Shown: positions 25,871-37,108, numbered from the stretch's first letter. The stretch is DNA of 64,000 nucleotides from Nocardioides lacusdianchii (GCF_020102855.1 NZ_JADHZD010000005.1:310001-374000); one strand, 5' to 3'. Notes: generated by a model from the sequence alone, not told the origin. Translations and numbers: made by a program.

Positions 25871-26713
25871 TCAGGGGATCCAGTCGAAGGTGTCCGGGTT
25901 CGGGCCCGTACGCCCCTCCTCGCCGCGGTCGAGCTCGTCGATCGCCGACATGTGGGTCGGCTCCAGCTCGAAGTCGAAGATCTCGAAGTTCTGGCGCATC
26001 CGGTCGGCGTTCATCGACTTCGGGAAGACGATGTCGCCGCGCTGCACGTGCCAGCGCAGGGTCACCTGGGCAGGCGTACGCCCGACGAGCGAGGCGATCT
26101 CGCCGATCGTGTCGTCGTCCATGACCTTGCCCTTGGCGATGGGTGACCACGCCTCGGTGAGCACGCCGTGACGCTGGTTGGCCGCGCGCACGTCCTCGTT
26201 GGAGAAGAAGGGGTGCACCTCGACCTGGTTGACGACCGGCACCACACCGGTCTCCTCGACGATCCGGTCGAGGTGGGCGGGCTGGAAGTTCGAGACGCCG
26301 ATCGAGCGGGTCTTGCCGGCCTCCTGGGCCTCGATGAGCGCCCGCCAGGTCTGCACGAAGTCGCCGTCGTACTGCGTCGGCAGCGGCCAGTGGATGAGGA
26401 ACAGGTCGACCTGGTCGAGGCCGAGCTTCTCGAGCGAGGCGTCGATCTCACGACGCGCGTCGTCGGGGCGGTGGAAGGAGTTGTTGAGCTTGGTCGTGAC
26501 GTAGAGGTCGTCGCGGGCCAGGCCGGAGGTCCGGATCGCCTCGCCGACGCCCGCCTCGTTGCCGTACATCTGGGCGGTGTCGATGTGGCGGTAGCCGGCC
26601 TCGAAGGCCTGGACCACCGTGGCTGCAGTGTCCTCCGGCGGGACCTGGAAGACGCCGAAGCCGAGCTGGGGGATGGACGTGCCGTCGGGGAGCGCGATGT
26701 TCGGAACAGTCAT
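25871..26713 (-). CDS. Aldo/keto reductase
   Basis: A 280-residue NADPH-dependent oxidoreductase of the AKR5-like group (2,5-diketo-D-gluconate reductase-like). The catalytic tetrad is complete: Asp45 (HIDTA), Tyr50 (MYGNE), Lys75 (TTKL) and His108 (IHWP). SIGVSNFQPAHLDRI and the VFPKSMNADRMRQNFEIFDFEL block bind the cofactor. Cytosolic. It starts at ATG 26711-26713; a much longer open frame upstream runs antisense to the M3 peptidase and is rejected. The physiological substrate is unknown. Confidence 0.93.
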   Translation of the reverse strand: MTVPNIALPDGTSIPQLGFGVFQVPPEDTAATVVQAFEAGYRHIDTAQMYGNEAGVGEAIRTSGLARDDLYVTTKLNNSFHRPDDARREIDASLEKLGLDQVDLFLIHWPLPTQYDGDFVQTWRALIEAQEAGKTRSIGVSNFQPAHLDRIVEETGVVPVVNQVEVHPFFSNEDVRAANQRHGVLTEAWSPIAKGKVMDDDTIGEIASLVGRTPAQVTLRWHVQRGDIVFPKSMNADRMRQNFEIFDFELEPTHMSAIDELDRGEEGRTGPNPDTFDWIP

Positions 26714-26786
26714 GTGGGTTCCTACAGCGGCGCGGCGCGAGGTATTCCGCACGACCACCCCGAGGGGGTCGTCATAGGCTCGCCCG

Positions 26787-28727
26787 GTGACCCACGACAC
26801 CCATGCCCCGCCCGCGCCGATCGACCTCCCCGGGGCGGGTGACTGGCTCGGCTGGGTCGCCGCGCGCTGCGAGGGCCAGCTCGACGAGGCGCGGCGCCGG
26901 GTCGAGCAGGTCAAGGCCGCCTCCGGCGCGGCCGACGTGCTGAGCGCCTGGAACGCCGCCGAGACCGCCATCGGCAACGCCGGGTCGGTCGCGCTGTGGG
27001 CCGAGGTCCACCCCGACGCCGCGGTCCGCGACCGCGCCGACGAGCTGGGCCAGGAGGTGCAGAAGTACGTCACCGAGCTGGGCCTGGACCGCGACCTGTA
27101 CGCCGTCTTCGCCGACCTCGCCGCCACGCCCGGGGCCGAGTCCCTCGACGCCGACGCCCGCCGGGTGCTCGACCACACGCTGCGCGACTTCCGCCGCACG
27201 GGCGTCGACCGCGACGAGGCCACCCGGGAGCGGCTGCGCGAGCTGAGCGAGCGCAGCGTGCTGCTCTCGCAGGACTTCGGCCGCCACATCCGCGACGACG
27301 TGCGCTCGGTGCGGCTCGCGCCCGAGCGGCTCGCCGGGCTGCCCGACGACTACCGCGCCGCCCACGCCGCGGACGACGACGGGCTGGTCACGATCACCAC
27401 CGACTACCCCGACCTGGTGCCGTTCATGACCTTCGGCGCGGACGGCGCGGCCCGTCGCGACCTGTCGCTGGCGGCCAACAACGTCGCCTGGCCGGTCAAC
27501 GACCAGGTGCTCCAGGACCTCTTCGCGGTGCGGCGCGAGACCGCCACCCTGCTCGGCCACGACTCGTGGCCCGACTACGACACCGAGGTCAAGATGATCG
27601 GCTCGGGCCGCGCCGTCGCCGACTTCATCGACCGCATCAGCGACGCAGCCCTCGAGCGCGCCGGCCGCGAGCTCGCGGTGCTGCTGGAGCGCAAGCGCCA
27701 GGACGAGCCGGACGCCGACACGGTGGAGACCTACGACTCGCGCTACTACTCCGAGCTCGTGCGCCGCGAGCAGTACGACGTCGACGGCCAGGTCGTGCGC
27801 ACCTACTTCCCCTTCGAGCAGGTACGCCAGGGGCTCCTCGACGTCACCGGCCGGCTCTTCGGCCTCGAGTGGACCCCGGTCCCGCACGCCGAGGCCGGCA
27901 CGTGGCACGACGACGTCGCGAGCTACGACGTCGGCCTCGACGGCGTACGGATCGGGCGCATCCACCTCGACCTCCACCCCCGCGAGGGCAAGTTCAAGCA
28001 CGCCGCCCAGTTCGACATGGTGACCGGCATCGCCGGGCAGCAGCTGCCCGAGGGCGTGCTGGTCTGCAACTTCAGCCGCGGGCTGATGGAGCACGACGAG
28101 GTGGTGACGCTGTTCCACGAGTTCGGCCACCTCGTGCACCACGTGCTGGGCGGGCAGGGCGAGTGGGCGCGCTTCTCCGGCGTCGCCACCGAGTGGGACT
28201 TCGTCGAGGCGCCGAGCCAGATGCTCGAGGAGTGGGCCTGGGACGCAGGCGTCCTGGCCACCTTCGCCCGCAACGAGGCCGGCGAGACGATCCCGGCCGA
28301 CCTGGTCGCGGCGATGCGCCGTGCCGACCACTTCGGCAAGGGCACCCACGCCGCGCAGCAGATGGCGTACGCCGCCAGGTCCTACTACTTCCACGCGGGA
28401 CCGCACGACGACCTCACGGCCTACGGCGACGAGCTCCAGCGCCGCTACTCGGTCTTCCCGCCACTGGAGGGGGCGCACATGCACTGCGCCTTCGGCCACC
28501 TCGACGGCTACTCCTCGGGCTACTACACCTACATGTGGTCGCTGGTGATCGCGAAGGACCTCTTCAGCGCCTTCGACGAGGCCGACCTCTTCGCCCCCGA
28601 GGTGGCGCACGCCTACCGCGACAAGGTGCTCGCGATGGGTGGGCGCCGCGACGCCGCCGACCTGGTCGAGGACTTCCTCGGGCGCCCCTACTCCTTCGAC
28701 GCCTGGGCGGCGTGGCTGGCGGAGTGA
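26787..28727 (+). CDS. M3 family zinc oligopeptidase
   Basis: 646 residues. The thermolysin-type zinc motif HEFGH is at 444-448, with Glu474 in VEAPSQML as the third ligand. The GKFKHAAQFDMV and CNFSRGLMEHDEVVTLF segments are typical of thimet oligopeptidase/Dcp-like M3A enzymes. These are soluble and degrade short peptides in the cytosol. The GTG start at 26787 gives a family-like N-terminus. The gene is divergent from the aldo/keto reductase with ~70 bp between them. Confidence 0.94.
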   Translation: MTHDTHAPPAPIDLPGAGDWLGWVAARCEGQLDEARRRVEQVKAASGAADVLSAWNAAETAIGNAGSVALWAEVHPDAAVRDRADELGQEVQKYVTELGLDRDLYAVFADLAATPGAESLDADARRVLDHTLRDFRRTGVDRDEATRERLRELSERSVLLSQDFGRHIRDDVRSVRLAPERLAGLPDDYRAAHAADDDGLVTITTDYPDLVPFMTFGADGAARRDLSLAANNVAWPVNDQVLQDLFAVRRETATLLGHDSWPDYDTEVKMIGSGRAVADFIDRISDAALERAGRELAVLLERKRQDEPDADTVETYDSRYYSELVRREQYDVDGQVVRTYFPFEQVRQGLLDVTGRLFGLEWTPVPHAEAGTWHDDVASYDVGLDGVRIGRIHLDLHPREGKFKHAAQFDMVTGIAGQQLPEGVLVCNFSRGLMEHDEVVTLFHEFGHLVHHVLGGQGEWARFSGVATEWDFVEAPSQMLEEWAWDAGVLATFARNEAGETIPADLVAAMRRADHFGKGTHAAQQMAYAARSYYFHAGPHDDLTAYGDELQRRYSVFPPLEGAHMHCAFGHLDGYSSGYYTYMWSLVIAKDLFSAFDEADLFAPEVAHAYRDKVLAMGGRRDAADLVEDFLGRPYSFDAWAAWLAE

Positions 28728-28745
28728 GACCCGCCGCTCCGATCG

Positions 28746-28798
28746 CTCGGTGGTCGAGTAGGTCGCGAGCGCCAGCGAGCGGCCCTATCGAGACCCGG
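28746..28798. repeat. Dispersed palindromic repeat, intergenic copy
   Basis: This copy reads from GCTCGGTGGTCGAGTAG through GCGAGCGCCAGCGAGC to TATCGAGACCCGGTC. It is the same family as the copies inside the cobalamin genes, but it lies between convergent genes just after the M3 peptidase. Confidence 0.75.
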
Positions 28799-29509
28799 TC
28801 AGCCGCGCAGGACCGCCGGCCGGGTGGGGTCGACGTCGGCGATCCGCTCGGCCACCGCGTCGCCGAACTCCTCGTGGCCGCCCTCGGTGAGGTGGAGCCG
28901 GTCGGCGAGGTAGTCGAGCTCGAGGTCGCTCGTGGCGACGTAGGGGACGCCGAAGGCCTCGGAGAGATCGGCGAGCAGCTCGTCGACGCGCGGCACCGCG
29001 TGGGCGCGGCTGGGAGCGGCTGCGGGTCCCACGACCACCACCGGGTGCCCGGCGAGGTCGGCCATCAGGTCCCGGAAGCCGCGCTCGATCGCCGCCGCCG
29101 GCTGGTTGAAGTCGTTGAGCCCACCCTCGACGACCACGAGCTGCGGCCGGGTGTCGAGAGCGGTGGAGGCGCGGTCGGCGAAGGACACGCGGCCGCACCC
29201 GCTCGCGCCGGCGCTGAAGCCGGACCCGGAGAAGCCCGCCACGTGCACCTCACCGGGCAGCTCCGCCGCCCAGGACCGGGCCGGGTCGTCCTGCCCGAGG
29301 CCGACCGACCACGAGTCGCCGATGACCAGGACCGGCTCGCCGTCCCCGGTCACGATGGCGGCGCGCTCGCGGGCGTCGGCGCGGTGCTGCTGGCAGCGGC
29401 CCATGCCGGCACCGGCGCGGTCGGCGACGTAGAACGCCATCAGGGCAGCGAACAGCACGGCGATGGCTGAGGCGCCGACGACCCGGCGCAGGTTCCCCCG
29501 ATGGAGCAC
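28799..29509 (-). CDS. SGNH/GDSL-family hydrolase, membrane-anchored or secreted
   Basis: 236 residues. An N-terminal signal-anchor (VVGASAIAVLFAALMAFYVA, ~10-29) directs it outside the membrane. The SGNH blocks are VLVIGDSWSVG with Ser66, a Gly in FSGSGFS, GGLNDFN for the Asn block, and DRLHLTEGGH with the catalytic Asp/His near the C-terminus. The family covers lipases, esterases and carbohydrate deacetylases. The substrate is not evident. It faces the GNAT gene divergently. Confidence 0.87.
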   Translation of the reverse strand: MLHRGNLRRVVGASAIAVLFAALMAFYVADRAGAGMGRCQQHRADARERAAIVTGDGEPVLVIGDSWSVGLGQDDPARSWAAELPGEVHVAGFSGSGFSAGASGCGRVSFADRASTALDTRPQLVVVEGGLNDFNQPAAAIERGFRDLMADLAGHPVVVVGPAAAPSRAHAVPRVDELLADLSEAFGVPYVATSDLELDYLADRLHLTEGGHEEFGDAVAERIADVDPTRPAVLRG

Positions 29510-29637
29510 AGGAGAAGTGTGCGGCCTCCGACCGCGATCGCGAAGCGGAAACGACCCTGAACTTCCCCTGGTCCGGGCATCGGGCCCCGCGACAAACCGG
29601 GGGCGGGGGCGGTCGGCGGGCGCCTAGGCTGCGCGCC

Positions 29638-30438
29638 ATGACGAGCGACGGCCTCCTGGCGGCGTACGACGAGCAGCTGCGCACCGATGCCGAGATGGCC
29701 CGCGCCCACGAGGTCGTCGAGGACGGCCCGCTGCTGTGGGCGGTGTTCGAGCACGGCGGCTTCGTGTCCTACCGCGACCTCGGCGGGCTGGAGGGGGCCG
29801 CGCTCGACGACGCGATCGCCCGCACGGTCGCGCACTTCCGCGACGACACCGACGTCGCGTCCTTCGAGTGGAAGTCGCGCGGCCACGACCTGCCCGCCGA
29901 CCTCGGCGAGCGCCTCGTCGCCCACGGCCTGGTCCCGGAGCCGGTCGAGACCGTGATGATCGGCGAGGCCGCTCTGCTCGCGGTCGACGTGCCCCTCGAC
30001 GACAACCCCGCGGGTCCCGTCGTCGTACGCCGCATCGAGCCCGGCGCCGACGCGGTCGACGACCTGACGCGCATGCTCGCCGCGCAGGAGTCGGTCTTCG
30101 GTGGCGGGCGCGGCCCGTCGATCGCCTCGTCGATGCGCGAGCTGGAGCGCGGGAGCTCGGAGTTCTGGATCGCCGAGGTCGGCGACCGGGTGGTGTGCGG
30201 TGGCCGGCTGACGCCGGTGGAGGGCACGGAGTTCGCGGGGATCTGGGGCGGGTCGACGCTCCCGGAGTTCCGCGGGCGCGGGATCTACCGCGCGCTCGTC
30301 GCCGCGCGGGCCCGCTCCGCCATCGAGCGCGGCGTGCGCCTGGTCCACTCCGACTGCACCGACATGTCGCGCCCGATCCTCGAGCGGTCGGGGCTGCGCG
30401 CCGTCACCACCACGACGCCGTACGTCTGGACCCGCTGA
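29638..30438 (+). CDS. GNAT-family N-acetyltransferase
   Basis: 266 residues. The C-terminal half holds the GNAT fold, with motif A readable as GGSTLPEFRGRGIYRALVAARA (acetyl-CoA pyrophosphate loop RGRGIY), followed by a SAIERGVRLVHSDCTDMSRPILERSGL segment. The N-terminal ~110 residues look like a degenerate second GNAT-like domain. It acetylates an unknown amine. The ATG at 29638 precedes the protein cleanly. Confidence 0.88.
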   Translation: MTSDGLLAAYDEQLRTDAEMARAHEVVEDGPLLWAVFEHGGFVSYRDLGGLEGAALDDAIARTVAHFRDDTDVASFEWKSRGHDLPADLGERLVAHGLVPEPVETVMIGEAALLAVDVPLDDNPAGPVVVRRIEPGADAVDDLTRMLAAQESVFGGGRGPSIASSMRELERGSSEFWIAEVGDRVVCGGRLTPVEGTEFAGIWGGSTLPEFRGRGIYRALVAARARSAIERGVRLVHSDCTDMSRPILERSGLRAVTTTTPYVWTR

Positions 30439-30445
30439 GACGGGC

Positions 30446-30736
30446 TCAGAGCGGCGTGTAGTCGATCTCCTGGAAGTCGGCGACCTCGGGCACCCACCGG
30501 TCGGCGACGAACGCCGCGTGCACCGGGTGCTCGTTGTAGCCGTCGTAGGCCGACCGGTCGGCGAACTCCATCGAGAAGCCGAAGGTGAAGTCGCTCTTGG
30601 TGCTGGTCTGGCGCAGCTGCTCGTACGCCTCCACGCCGGGGATGTCGGCCAGCGCGCGGGCGGCGGCCAGGAAGTCGGCCTCCTCCGCGGAGCCGGGGGC
30701 GTGGTGGAGCCGGAAGGCGACGGTGTGCCGGATCAT
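30446..30736 (-). CDS. Dabb-family (stress-responsive A/B barrel) protein
   Basis: 96 residues with a ferredoxin-like dimeric alpha/beta-barrel pattern: an N-terminal IRHTVAFRLHH strand (the conserved His in hxHhVhF form), a helix with EADFLAAARALADIPGVEAY, then the FTFGFSMEFADRSAYDGYNEHPVHAAFV block. Such proteins are often stress-induced or act as small enzymes; the function here is unknown. The ATG at 30734-30736 is preferred to an upstream alternative because the fold begins at once. It is convergent with the GNAT gene. Confidence 0.85.
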   Translation of the reverse strand: MIRHTVAFRLHHAPGSAEEADFLAAARALADIPGVEAYEQLRQTSTKSDFTFGFSMEFADRSAYDGYNEHPVHAAFVADRWVPEVADFQEIDYTPL

Positions 30737-30828
30737 GCCTGCGAGCCTAGGGCGATCCACCTCACACGGAACTGACGTCCGGATCGGGGAACATCCGGCG
30801 CCGCCCTGCGTTGAGATCTATGAACAGA

Positions 30829-30849
30829 GTTGAGTGAGATCGACTCAAG
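30829..30849 (+). promoter_or_regulatory. HAIR operator (HspR-binding inverted repeat) upstream of dnaK
   Basis: GTTGAGT (30829-30835), the 7-base spacer GAGATCG, then ACTCAAG (30843-30849). This matches the HAIR consensus CTTGAGT-N7-ACTCAAG except for the first base. HspR, encoded as the fourth gene of this operon, binds this element and represses dnaK transcription together with DnaK; binding here is inferred from the match. A further TTGAGA at 30811 may be a -35 box. Confidence 0.9.
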
Positions 30850-30922
30850 TGTTTTGCCACTCCGGCCTCAGTTGGGCAGGATGGCTCTCATCCGCAGGAT
30901 CCAACGCAGGAGGTAAACCCCC

Positions 30923-32796
<1,874 letters not shown>

Positions 32797-32800
<4 letters not shown>

Positions 32801-33471
32801 CCCATCGCCCCGACGAGCCCGGCCAGGGCCCCGAGGCGCACGACCTCCCGGAGGGGGAGCCCACCGCGGCTCCCTCTCCGGAGGGCTCCGGCTTCGGTGA
32901 CGTCGCCGGGCAGGCGCCGTCGCAGACCGAGGTCGAGGAGAAGGTCGCCGGCGACGCCGTCGCGGGCGACGCCCCCGGCACCGCCGAGGAGCGTCCGGTC
33001 GACCCCGACGCCGACGTCGACACCGAGGAGGACGAGCTGGCCGCCATGAAGGGGTCGCTCGCCGACCTCACCAACGACCTGCAGCGCCTCCAGGCCGAGT
33101 ACGCCAACTACCGCAAGCGCGTGGACCGCGACCGCCAGCTGGTGGCCGAGGCCGCTGCCTTCAAGGCGCTCACGCCGGTCGTCGAGGTGCTCGACACCAT
33201 CGACCGGGCCCGCGAGCACGGCGAGCTGGACGGCGGCTTCAAGGCCGTCGCGGACCAGCTCGAGCGGGTGGTGGCGAGCGCAGGACTGGTCCGCTTCGGC
33301 GAGCCCGGTGACGCGTTCGACCCGACGCTGCACGAGGCGCTCAGCCACCTCGGCGCCGACCCGGACGTGGAGGTGACGACCGTCAAGCACGTCGCCAAGG
33401 GCGGCTACCGGATGGGCGAGCGCGTCGTCCGCGCCGCGCAGGTGCTGGTCGTCGACCCGGCCGACGCCTGA
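32797..33471 (+). CDS. grpE: Nucleotide exchange factor GrpE
   Basis: 224 residues. The N-terminal ~75 are acidic and disordered. A coiled coil ([21 protein letters not shown]) and the beta-domain follow, with the GrpE signature [13 protein letters not shown] and the end [15 protein letters not shown]. It releases ADP from DnaK. The GTG start at 32797 overlaps the dnaK stop as GTGA. The N-terminal extension is longer than in E. coli, as usual for actinobacteria. Confidence 0.96.
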
Positions 33472-33514
33472 CCCGTCCCACGCATGACCGAGCTGTTCGA
33501 GAGGGGGTTCACCC

Positions 33515-34690
33515 GTGGCTGACAACGAAGGCTTCCGCAACGACTGGGCGACCAAGGACTTCTACCAGGTCCTCGGCGTCAAGAAGGACGCGTCGTCCGC
33601 CGACGTCAAGAAGGCCTACCGCAAGTTGGCCCGGGAGAACCACCCCGACTCCAACCCCGGCGACGACGCCAAGCACGAGAAGTTCAAGGCCGTCGCCGAG
33701 GCGTACGACGTCGTGGGTGACGAGGCCAAGCGCGCCAAGTACGACGAGTTCCGCTCGCTGCAGTCACGCGGCGGCTTCGGCCCCGGCATGGGCGGCGGTG
33801 GCTTCGGCGGTGGTGGCGGTGGCGGCTTCAGCATGGACGACCTGCTGCGCGACCGCGCGTCGGGCGGGCTGGGCGACATGTTCGGCGACCTCTTCGGAGG
33901 CGGCCAGCGCACCCGTACGCAGCAGCAGCCGCGGGCGCGGCGCGGCGCCGACGTCGAGAGCACCGCGACGATCGGCTTCACCGATGCCCTCGACGGCGTC
34001 ACGGTCTCGCTGCGCCTCACCTCCGACACCGCCTGCGCCACCTGCCAGGGCACCGGCGGCAAGCCGGGCACCCGGCCGCACATCTGTCCCGAGTGCGAGG
34101 GCGCCGGCTTCGTGGTGGCCGGCACGGGCGGGGCGTTCTCGATCAACGAGACCTGCCCGGCCTGCGGCGGGCGCCAGCTCGTCTACGACGAGGCGTGCCC
34201 CACGTGCCACGGCAGCGGTCGCGGCACCTCGGCCCGCTCGATCCAGGCCCGCATCCCCGCCGGCGTCAAGGACGGCGCCCGCATCCGCCTCAAGGGCAAG
34301 GGTGCGCCGGGGGAGAACGGCGGACCGGCCGGTGACCTCTTCGTCACGGTGAAGGTCACCCCGCACCGCGTCTTCGGTCGCAAGGGCGACAACCTCACGC
34401 TCGACGTCCCGGTGTCCTTCGACGAGGCGGCGCTGGGCGGCGAGGTGAAGATCCCGACGCTGGGTGGCGCCCCCGTCACGCTGCGACTCCCGGCCGGCAC
34501 CCCCAACGGGCGCACCTTCCGCGTCCGCGGCAAGGGGGCCACCCGTCGAGACGGCACCAAGGGCGACCTGCTGGCCACCGTCGAGGTGTGCGTGCCGTCG
34601 TCGCTCGACGACACTGCGCGCGAGGCCGTCGAGGCCTACCGTGCGGCCATGGCCGGAAAGCCGTTGCGCGAAGGACTCTTCGAGGCATGA
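33515..34690 (+). CDS. dnaJ: Chaperone DnaJ (Hsp40)
   Basis: 391 residues. The J domain (residues ~14-80) carries the HPD tripeptide in ARENHPDSNPG. A Gly/Phe-rich linker rich in GGGFGG follows. The zinc domain has the four CxxCxGxG-type repeats CATCQGTG, CPECEGAG, CPACGGRQ and CPTCHGSG; the third has GGRQ instead of GxG. The C-terminal substrate domain is complete. The GTG at 33515 has an upstream GAGAGGGGG ribosome site. This is DnaJ1 of the operon; it stimulates DnaK and delivers clients. Confidence 0.97.
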   Translation: MADNEGFRNDWATKDFYQVLGVKKDASSADVKKAYRKLARENHPDSNPGDDAKHEKFKAVAEAYDVVGDEAKRAKYDEFRSLQSRGGFGPGMGGGGFGGGGGGGFSMDDLLRDRASGGLGDMFGDLFGGGQRTRTQQQPRARRGADVESTATIGFTDALDGVTVSLRLTSDTACATCQGTGGKPGTRPHICPECEGAGFVVAGTGGAFSINETCPACGGRQLVYDEACPTCHGSGRGTSARSIQARIPAGVKDGARIRLKGKGAPGENGGPAGDLFVTVKVTPHRVFGRKGDNLTLDVPVSFDEAALGGEVKIPTLGGAPVTLRLPAGTPNGRTFRVRGKGATRRDGTKGDLLATVEVCVPSSLDDTAREAVEAYRAAMAGKPLREGLFEA

Positions 34691-35103
34691 GCGTCCCGTT
34701 CGGCTCGCCCCCGCCCGACGCCGCCGTCTACGTCATCAGCGTGGCGGCGGAGCTGACGGGGCTGCACCCGCAGACGCTGCGGGCCTACGAGCGGATGGGC
34801 CTGATCGCACCGGGCCGCACCGGGGGTGGCGGTCGTCGCTACTCCCACCGCGACCTCGAGCGCCTGCGCGAGATCGCCGACCTGACCAGCGCCGGCATCG
34901 GCATCGAGGGCGTACGCCGCATCATGGAGCTGGAGAACCAGCTCGACGCGCTGCGCGCCCGCAACGAGGAGCTCCTCGCCGAGCTCGACGCCGTACGCCG
35001 AGGGATGGCCGCGCGCGCCGCGATGCAGGCTCCGGCCAACAAGCTCCCGGTGCTGCACCAGTCCGTCGGCCAGTCGGTCGTGGTCTGGCGCCGGCCCCGC
35101 TGA
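34687..35103 (+). CDS. hspR: Heat-shock repressor HspR (MerR family)
   Basis: 138 residues. The N-terminal MerR-type helix-turn-helix reads VYVISVAAELTGLHPQTLRAYERMGLI, followed by a wing with GGRRYSHRDLERLREI. A coiled coil lies at ~75-110. It represses the operon by binding the HAIR element at 30829-30849. The ATG at 34687 overlaps the dnaJ stop as ATGA, so the repressor is made in step with the chaperones, closing the feedback loop. Confidence 0.96.
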   Translation: MSVPFGSPPPDAAVYVISVAAELTGLHPQTLRAYERMGLIAPGRTGGGGRRYSHRDLERLREIADLTSAGIGIEGVRRIMELENQLDALRARNEELLAELDAVRRGMAARAAMQAPANKLPVLHQSVGQSVVVWRRPR

Positions 35104-35175
35104 GACACCCCGCTGGGCGACCTCGCTGTCCCGCGGTGTCGGTGCCGGGGACTAGGGTCGCCACGTGAGCGAACG

Positions 35176-35415
35176 ATGAGCAAGATGGACAACCTGCGGG
35201 CCATGCGCGAGGCCAAGTACGCCGAGTCCCAGAAGCGCGCGGCGGCTGCCCCGGCCCGACCGAAGGCAGCCGTGGCGCCCCCGGCGGCGGCGAAGAAGGC
35301 CGCTCCGGCGACCGAGCCCGCGCCGACCGAGGAGTTGTGCGGCCACCGCAACATGAGCGGTCGCACCTGCACGCGCGAGCAGGGCCACGCCGCCAAGAGC
35401 CACCGCTACTCCTGA
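35176..35415 (+). CDS. Small Ala/Pro-rich protein with a Cys/His C-terminus
   Basis: 79 residues. The N-terminus is basic and helical (MSKMDNLRAMREAKYAESQK); a low-complexity Ala/Pro/Lys middle follows; the last 25 residues (CGHRNMSGRTCTREQGHAAK, then SHRYS) hold two Cys and four His in a compact arrangement that could bind zinc. The Ala/Pro/Lys region is typical of DNA- or ribosome-associated small proteins, but no family is recognised. It lies 72 bp after hspR and may be separate. Confidence 0.7.
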   Translation: MSKMDNLRAMREAKYAESQKRAAAAPARPKAAVAPPAAAKKAAPATEPAPTEELCGHRNMSGRTCTREQGHAAKSHRYS

Positions 35416-35433
35416 GTCGACTCAGGCATCTGC

Positions 35434-36213
35434 TCAGGCTGTGAGCGCCTCCTCCGGGACACCGGTCGGGTGCGGTGCGGGCTCGCCGCGGAGCTCGGCC
35501 ACCTGCGAGACGAGCAGCTCCATCACCTCGTCGGCCACCCGGCGCACGGTCGCCTCGTCGGGTGCCTCCCCGTCGGCCAGGCCGGCGAGACGGCGTACGT
35601 CGACGGGCTCGCCCACGGCGACGAGCACGCGCGGGCGCAGGATCGTGTTGCGCAGCAGCCGGGCGAGGATCCCGCGACGACCCACGACCTGCTGGGCGCC
35701 TACGAGGGCGACCGGCACCACCGGTGCGCCCGTGCGGATCGCCAGGCGCACCGCGCCGGTCCGCGACCGCTCGGGCCAGTGCTGCGCGTCGCGGGTGATC
35801 CGTCCCTCGGGGAAGAGCCCCACGGCCTCGCCCGCGTCCAGCGCGGTCGCCGCGGCGTCCAGCGAGCTCGCGGCCGCGTCGGTCCCGCGCAGCACGGGGA
35901 TGAAGCCCAGCCGCCTGGCCAGCGGGCCGACCAGTCCGGAGCGGAAGACCCCGCCGGTCGCCATCAGTCGCAGGGAGCGGCCCAACCGCCGCCCGACGAG
36001 GGCGAGCAGGATGCCGTCGGCGAAGCTCGTGTGGTTGGCGACGACGATGACGGGCCCCTCGGGCAGCCGGCCGGTGGGGACGGCTCGACGGGTGAGCTCG
36101 AGGCGGCTGACGCTCGACACAATCGTGCCGAGGAGTCCGGCGGCGACGGCGTAGAGGAGGGCGGCGCGGAGGCCGGGGCGCTGCCAGGTGTCGGGGGACG
36201 GGCTGGAGGTCAT
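35434..36213 (-). CDS. 1-acylglycerol-3-phosphate acyltransferase-like (PlsC family)
   Basis: 259 residues. An N-terminal hydrophobic helix (LRAALLYAVAAGLLGTIVSS) anchors it to the membrane. The acyltransferase motifs are NHTSFAD (His61, Asp66) and FPEGR (134-138), with VPVALVGAQQV as the fourth block. It probably transfers acyl groups to lysophosphatidic acid in phospholipid synthesis, although the family includes other acyltransferases. I took the ATG at 36211-36213; an earlier in-frame start at 36249 would add a polar stretch. Confidence 0.87.
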   Translation of the reverse strand: MTSSPSPDTWQRPGLRAALLYAVAAGLLGTIVSSVSRLELTRRAVPTGRLPEGPVIVVANHTSFADGILLALVGRRLGRSLRLMATGGVFRSGLVGPLARRLGFIPVLRGTDAAASSLDAAATALDAGEAVGLFPEGRITRDAQHWPERSRTGAVRLAIRTGAPVVPVALVGAQQVVGRRGILARLLRNTILRPRVLVAVGEPVDVRRLAGLADGEAPDEATVRRVADEVMELLVSQVAELRGEPAPHPTGVPEEALTA

Positions 36214-36286
36214 GGCGTGAGTCTGGAGGACCGCCGCGGCTCCCCGCATGAGTATGCGCGCCCGTCACCGGTCGCCCGGTGAGCGC

Positions 36287-37072
36287 TCAGGCCGGCCAGT
36301 GGCCGGGACGCGTCAGTCCCGGAGGCAGCTTCGTCGTGCTGTCACCAGCGGTCGAGTTGACCTGCGACTGGGTGAGGAAGAGCGCACCGGACAGGTCGCA
36401 CCCGCGTACGTCGGCGTCGCGGAGGTCGCAGCCGAGCAGGTCGGCCTCGTCGAGGTCGGCGTCGCGCAGGTCCGCGCGGATCAGCACGGAGGCGCGGAGG
36501 GTCCAGCCGCGGTGGTCGCCGGCGAGGCGCCGACCGGCCAGGTCCTGGCGCGAGAGGTCGCCGGCGTCGGGCCACAGGCGGCGTACGCGCGTGCTGGCCT
36601 CGGCGAGCAGCCGACCGACCCGGTCGTGGAGGGCGTCGATGTCGAGCCGCAGGAGCGTGTCTGGGTCGGCCGCGGTGAGCTGCTCGACCTCCGTGCTCGC
36701 GGCGCGGGAGCCCTCGTCCGGCGAGCGGCGCTCCACCTCGTGGAGGTGCACGAGCATCTCGTGCAGCTGCCGCATCACCGACAGCACGGCCGCCATCTCG
36801 GGCAGGTTGTCCTGCTCACGCCAGGACACCCCGGCGTAGGTGACCTGCGAGACCTGCTGGCCGGCGCCGAAGCACTCGAAGACCGTGCAGCCGGGCCAGC
36901 CCTTCTCGCGCAGGGAGTCGTGGATGCCACAGCGGTCGTCGTCGAGGAGGTTGAGGCAGGCGCGCCCGCTGGGCTTGTCGACGCCGAAGCCGGCCGAGGC
37001 CGAGAAGGGCAGCAGGACGCAGCACAGCCCGAAGCAGGAGGCGCAGTCAGATCTCAAGCCGGGTGTCGCCAC
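36287..37072 (-). CDS. Cys-rich N-domain plus pentapeptide-repeat protein
   Basis: 261 residues starting at GTG. The first ~60 contain several Cys (SDCASCFGLCCVLLPF, RACLNL, DRCGIHD, GCTVFECF) in a pattern reminiscent of YkgJ-type Zn/Fe cysteine clusters. Residues ~160-240 are pentapeptide-like repeats (RASVLIRADLRDADLDEADL, then LGCDLRDADVRGCDLSGA), which form a right-handed beta helix. In known families such repeats can mimic DNA or act as scaffolds. No specific activity is inferred. Confidence 0.8.
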   Translation of the reverse strand: MATPGLRSDCASCFGLCCVLLPFSASAGFGVDKPSGRACLNLLDDDRCGIHDSLREKGWPGCTVFECFGAGQQVSQVTYAGVSWREQDNLPEMAAVLSVMRQLHEMLVHLHEVERRSPDEGSRAASTEVEQLTAADPDTLLRLDIDALHDRVGRLLAEASTRVRRLWPDAGDLSRQDLAGRRLAGDHRGWTLRASVLIRADLRDADLDEADLLGCDLRDADVRGCDLSGALFLTQSQVNSTAGDSTTKLPPGLTRPGHWPA

Positions 37073-37108
37073 CCGGGGATCGTGTCATGCAGGTGGTGAG
37101 GCCCTGCG

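Noticed and set aside
26787..29470. 824-residue plus-strand frame over the M3 peptidase
   Set aside because: Arg/Pro-rich, without any motif; the frame with HEFGH is the real gene.
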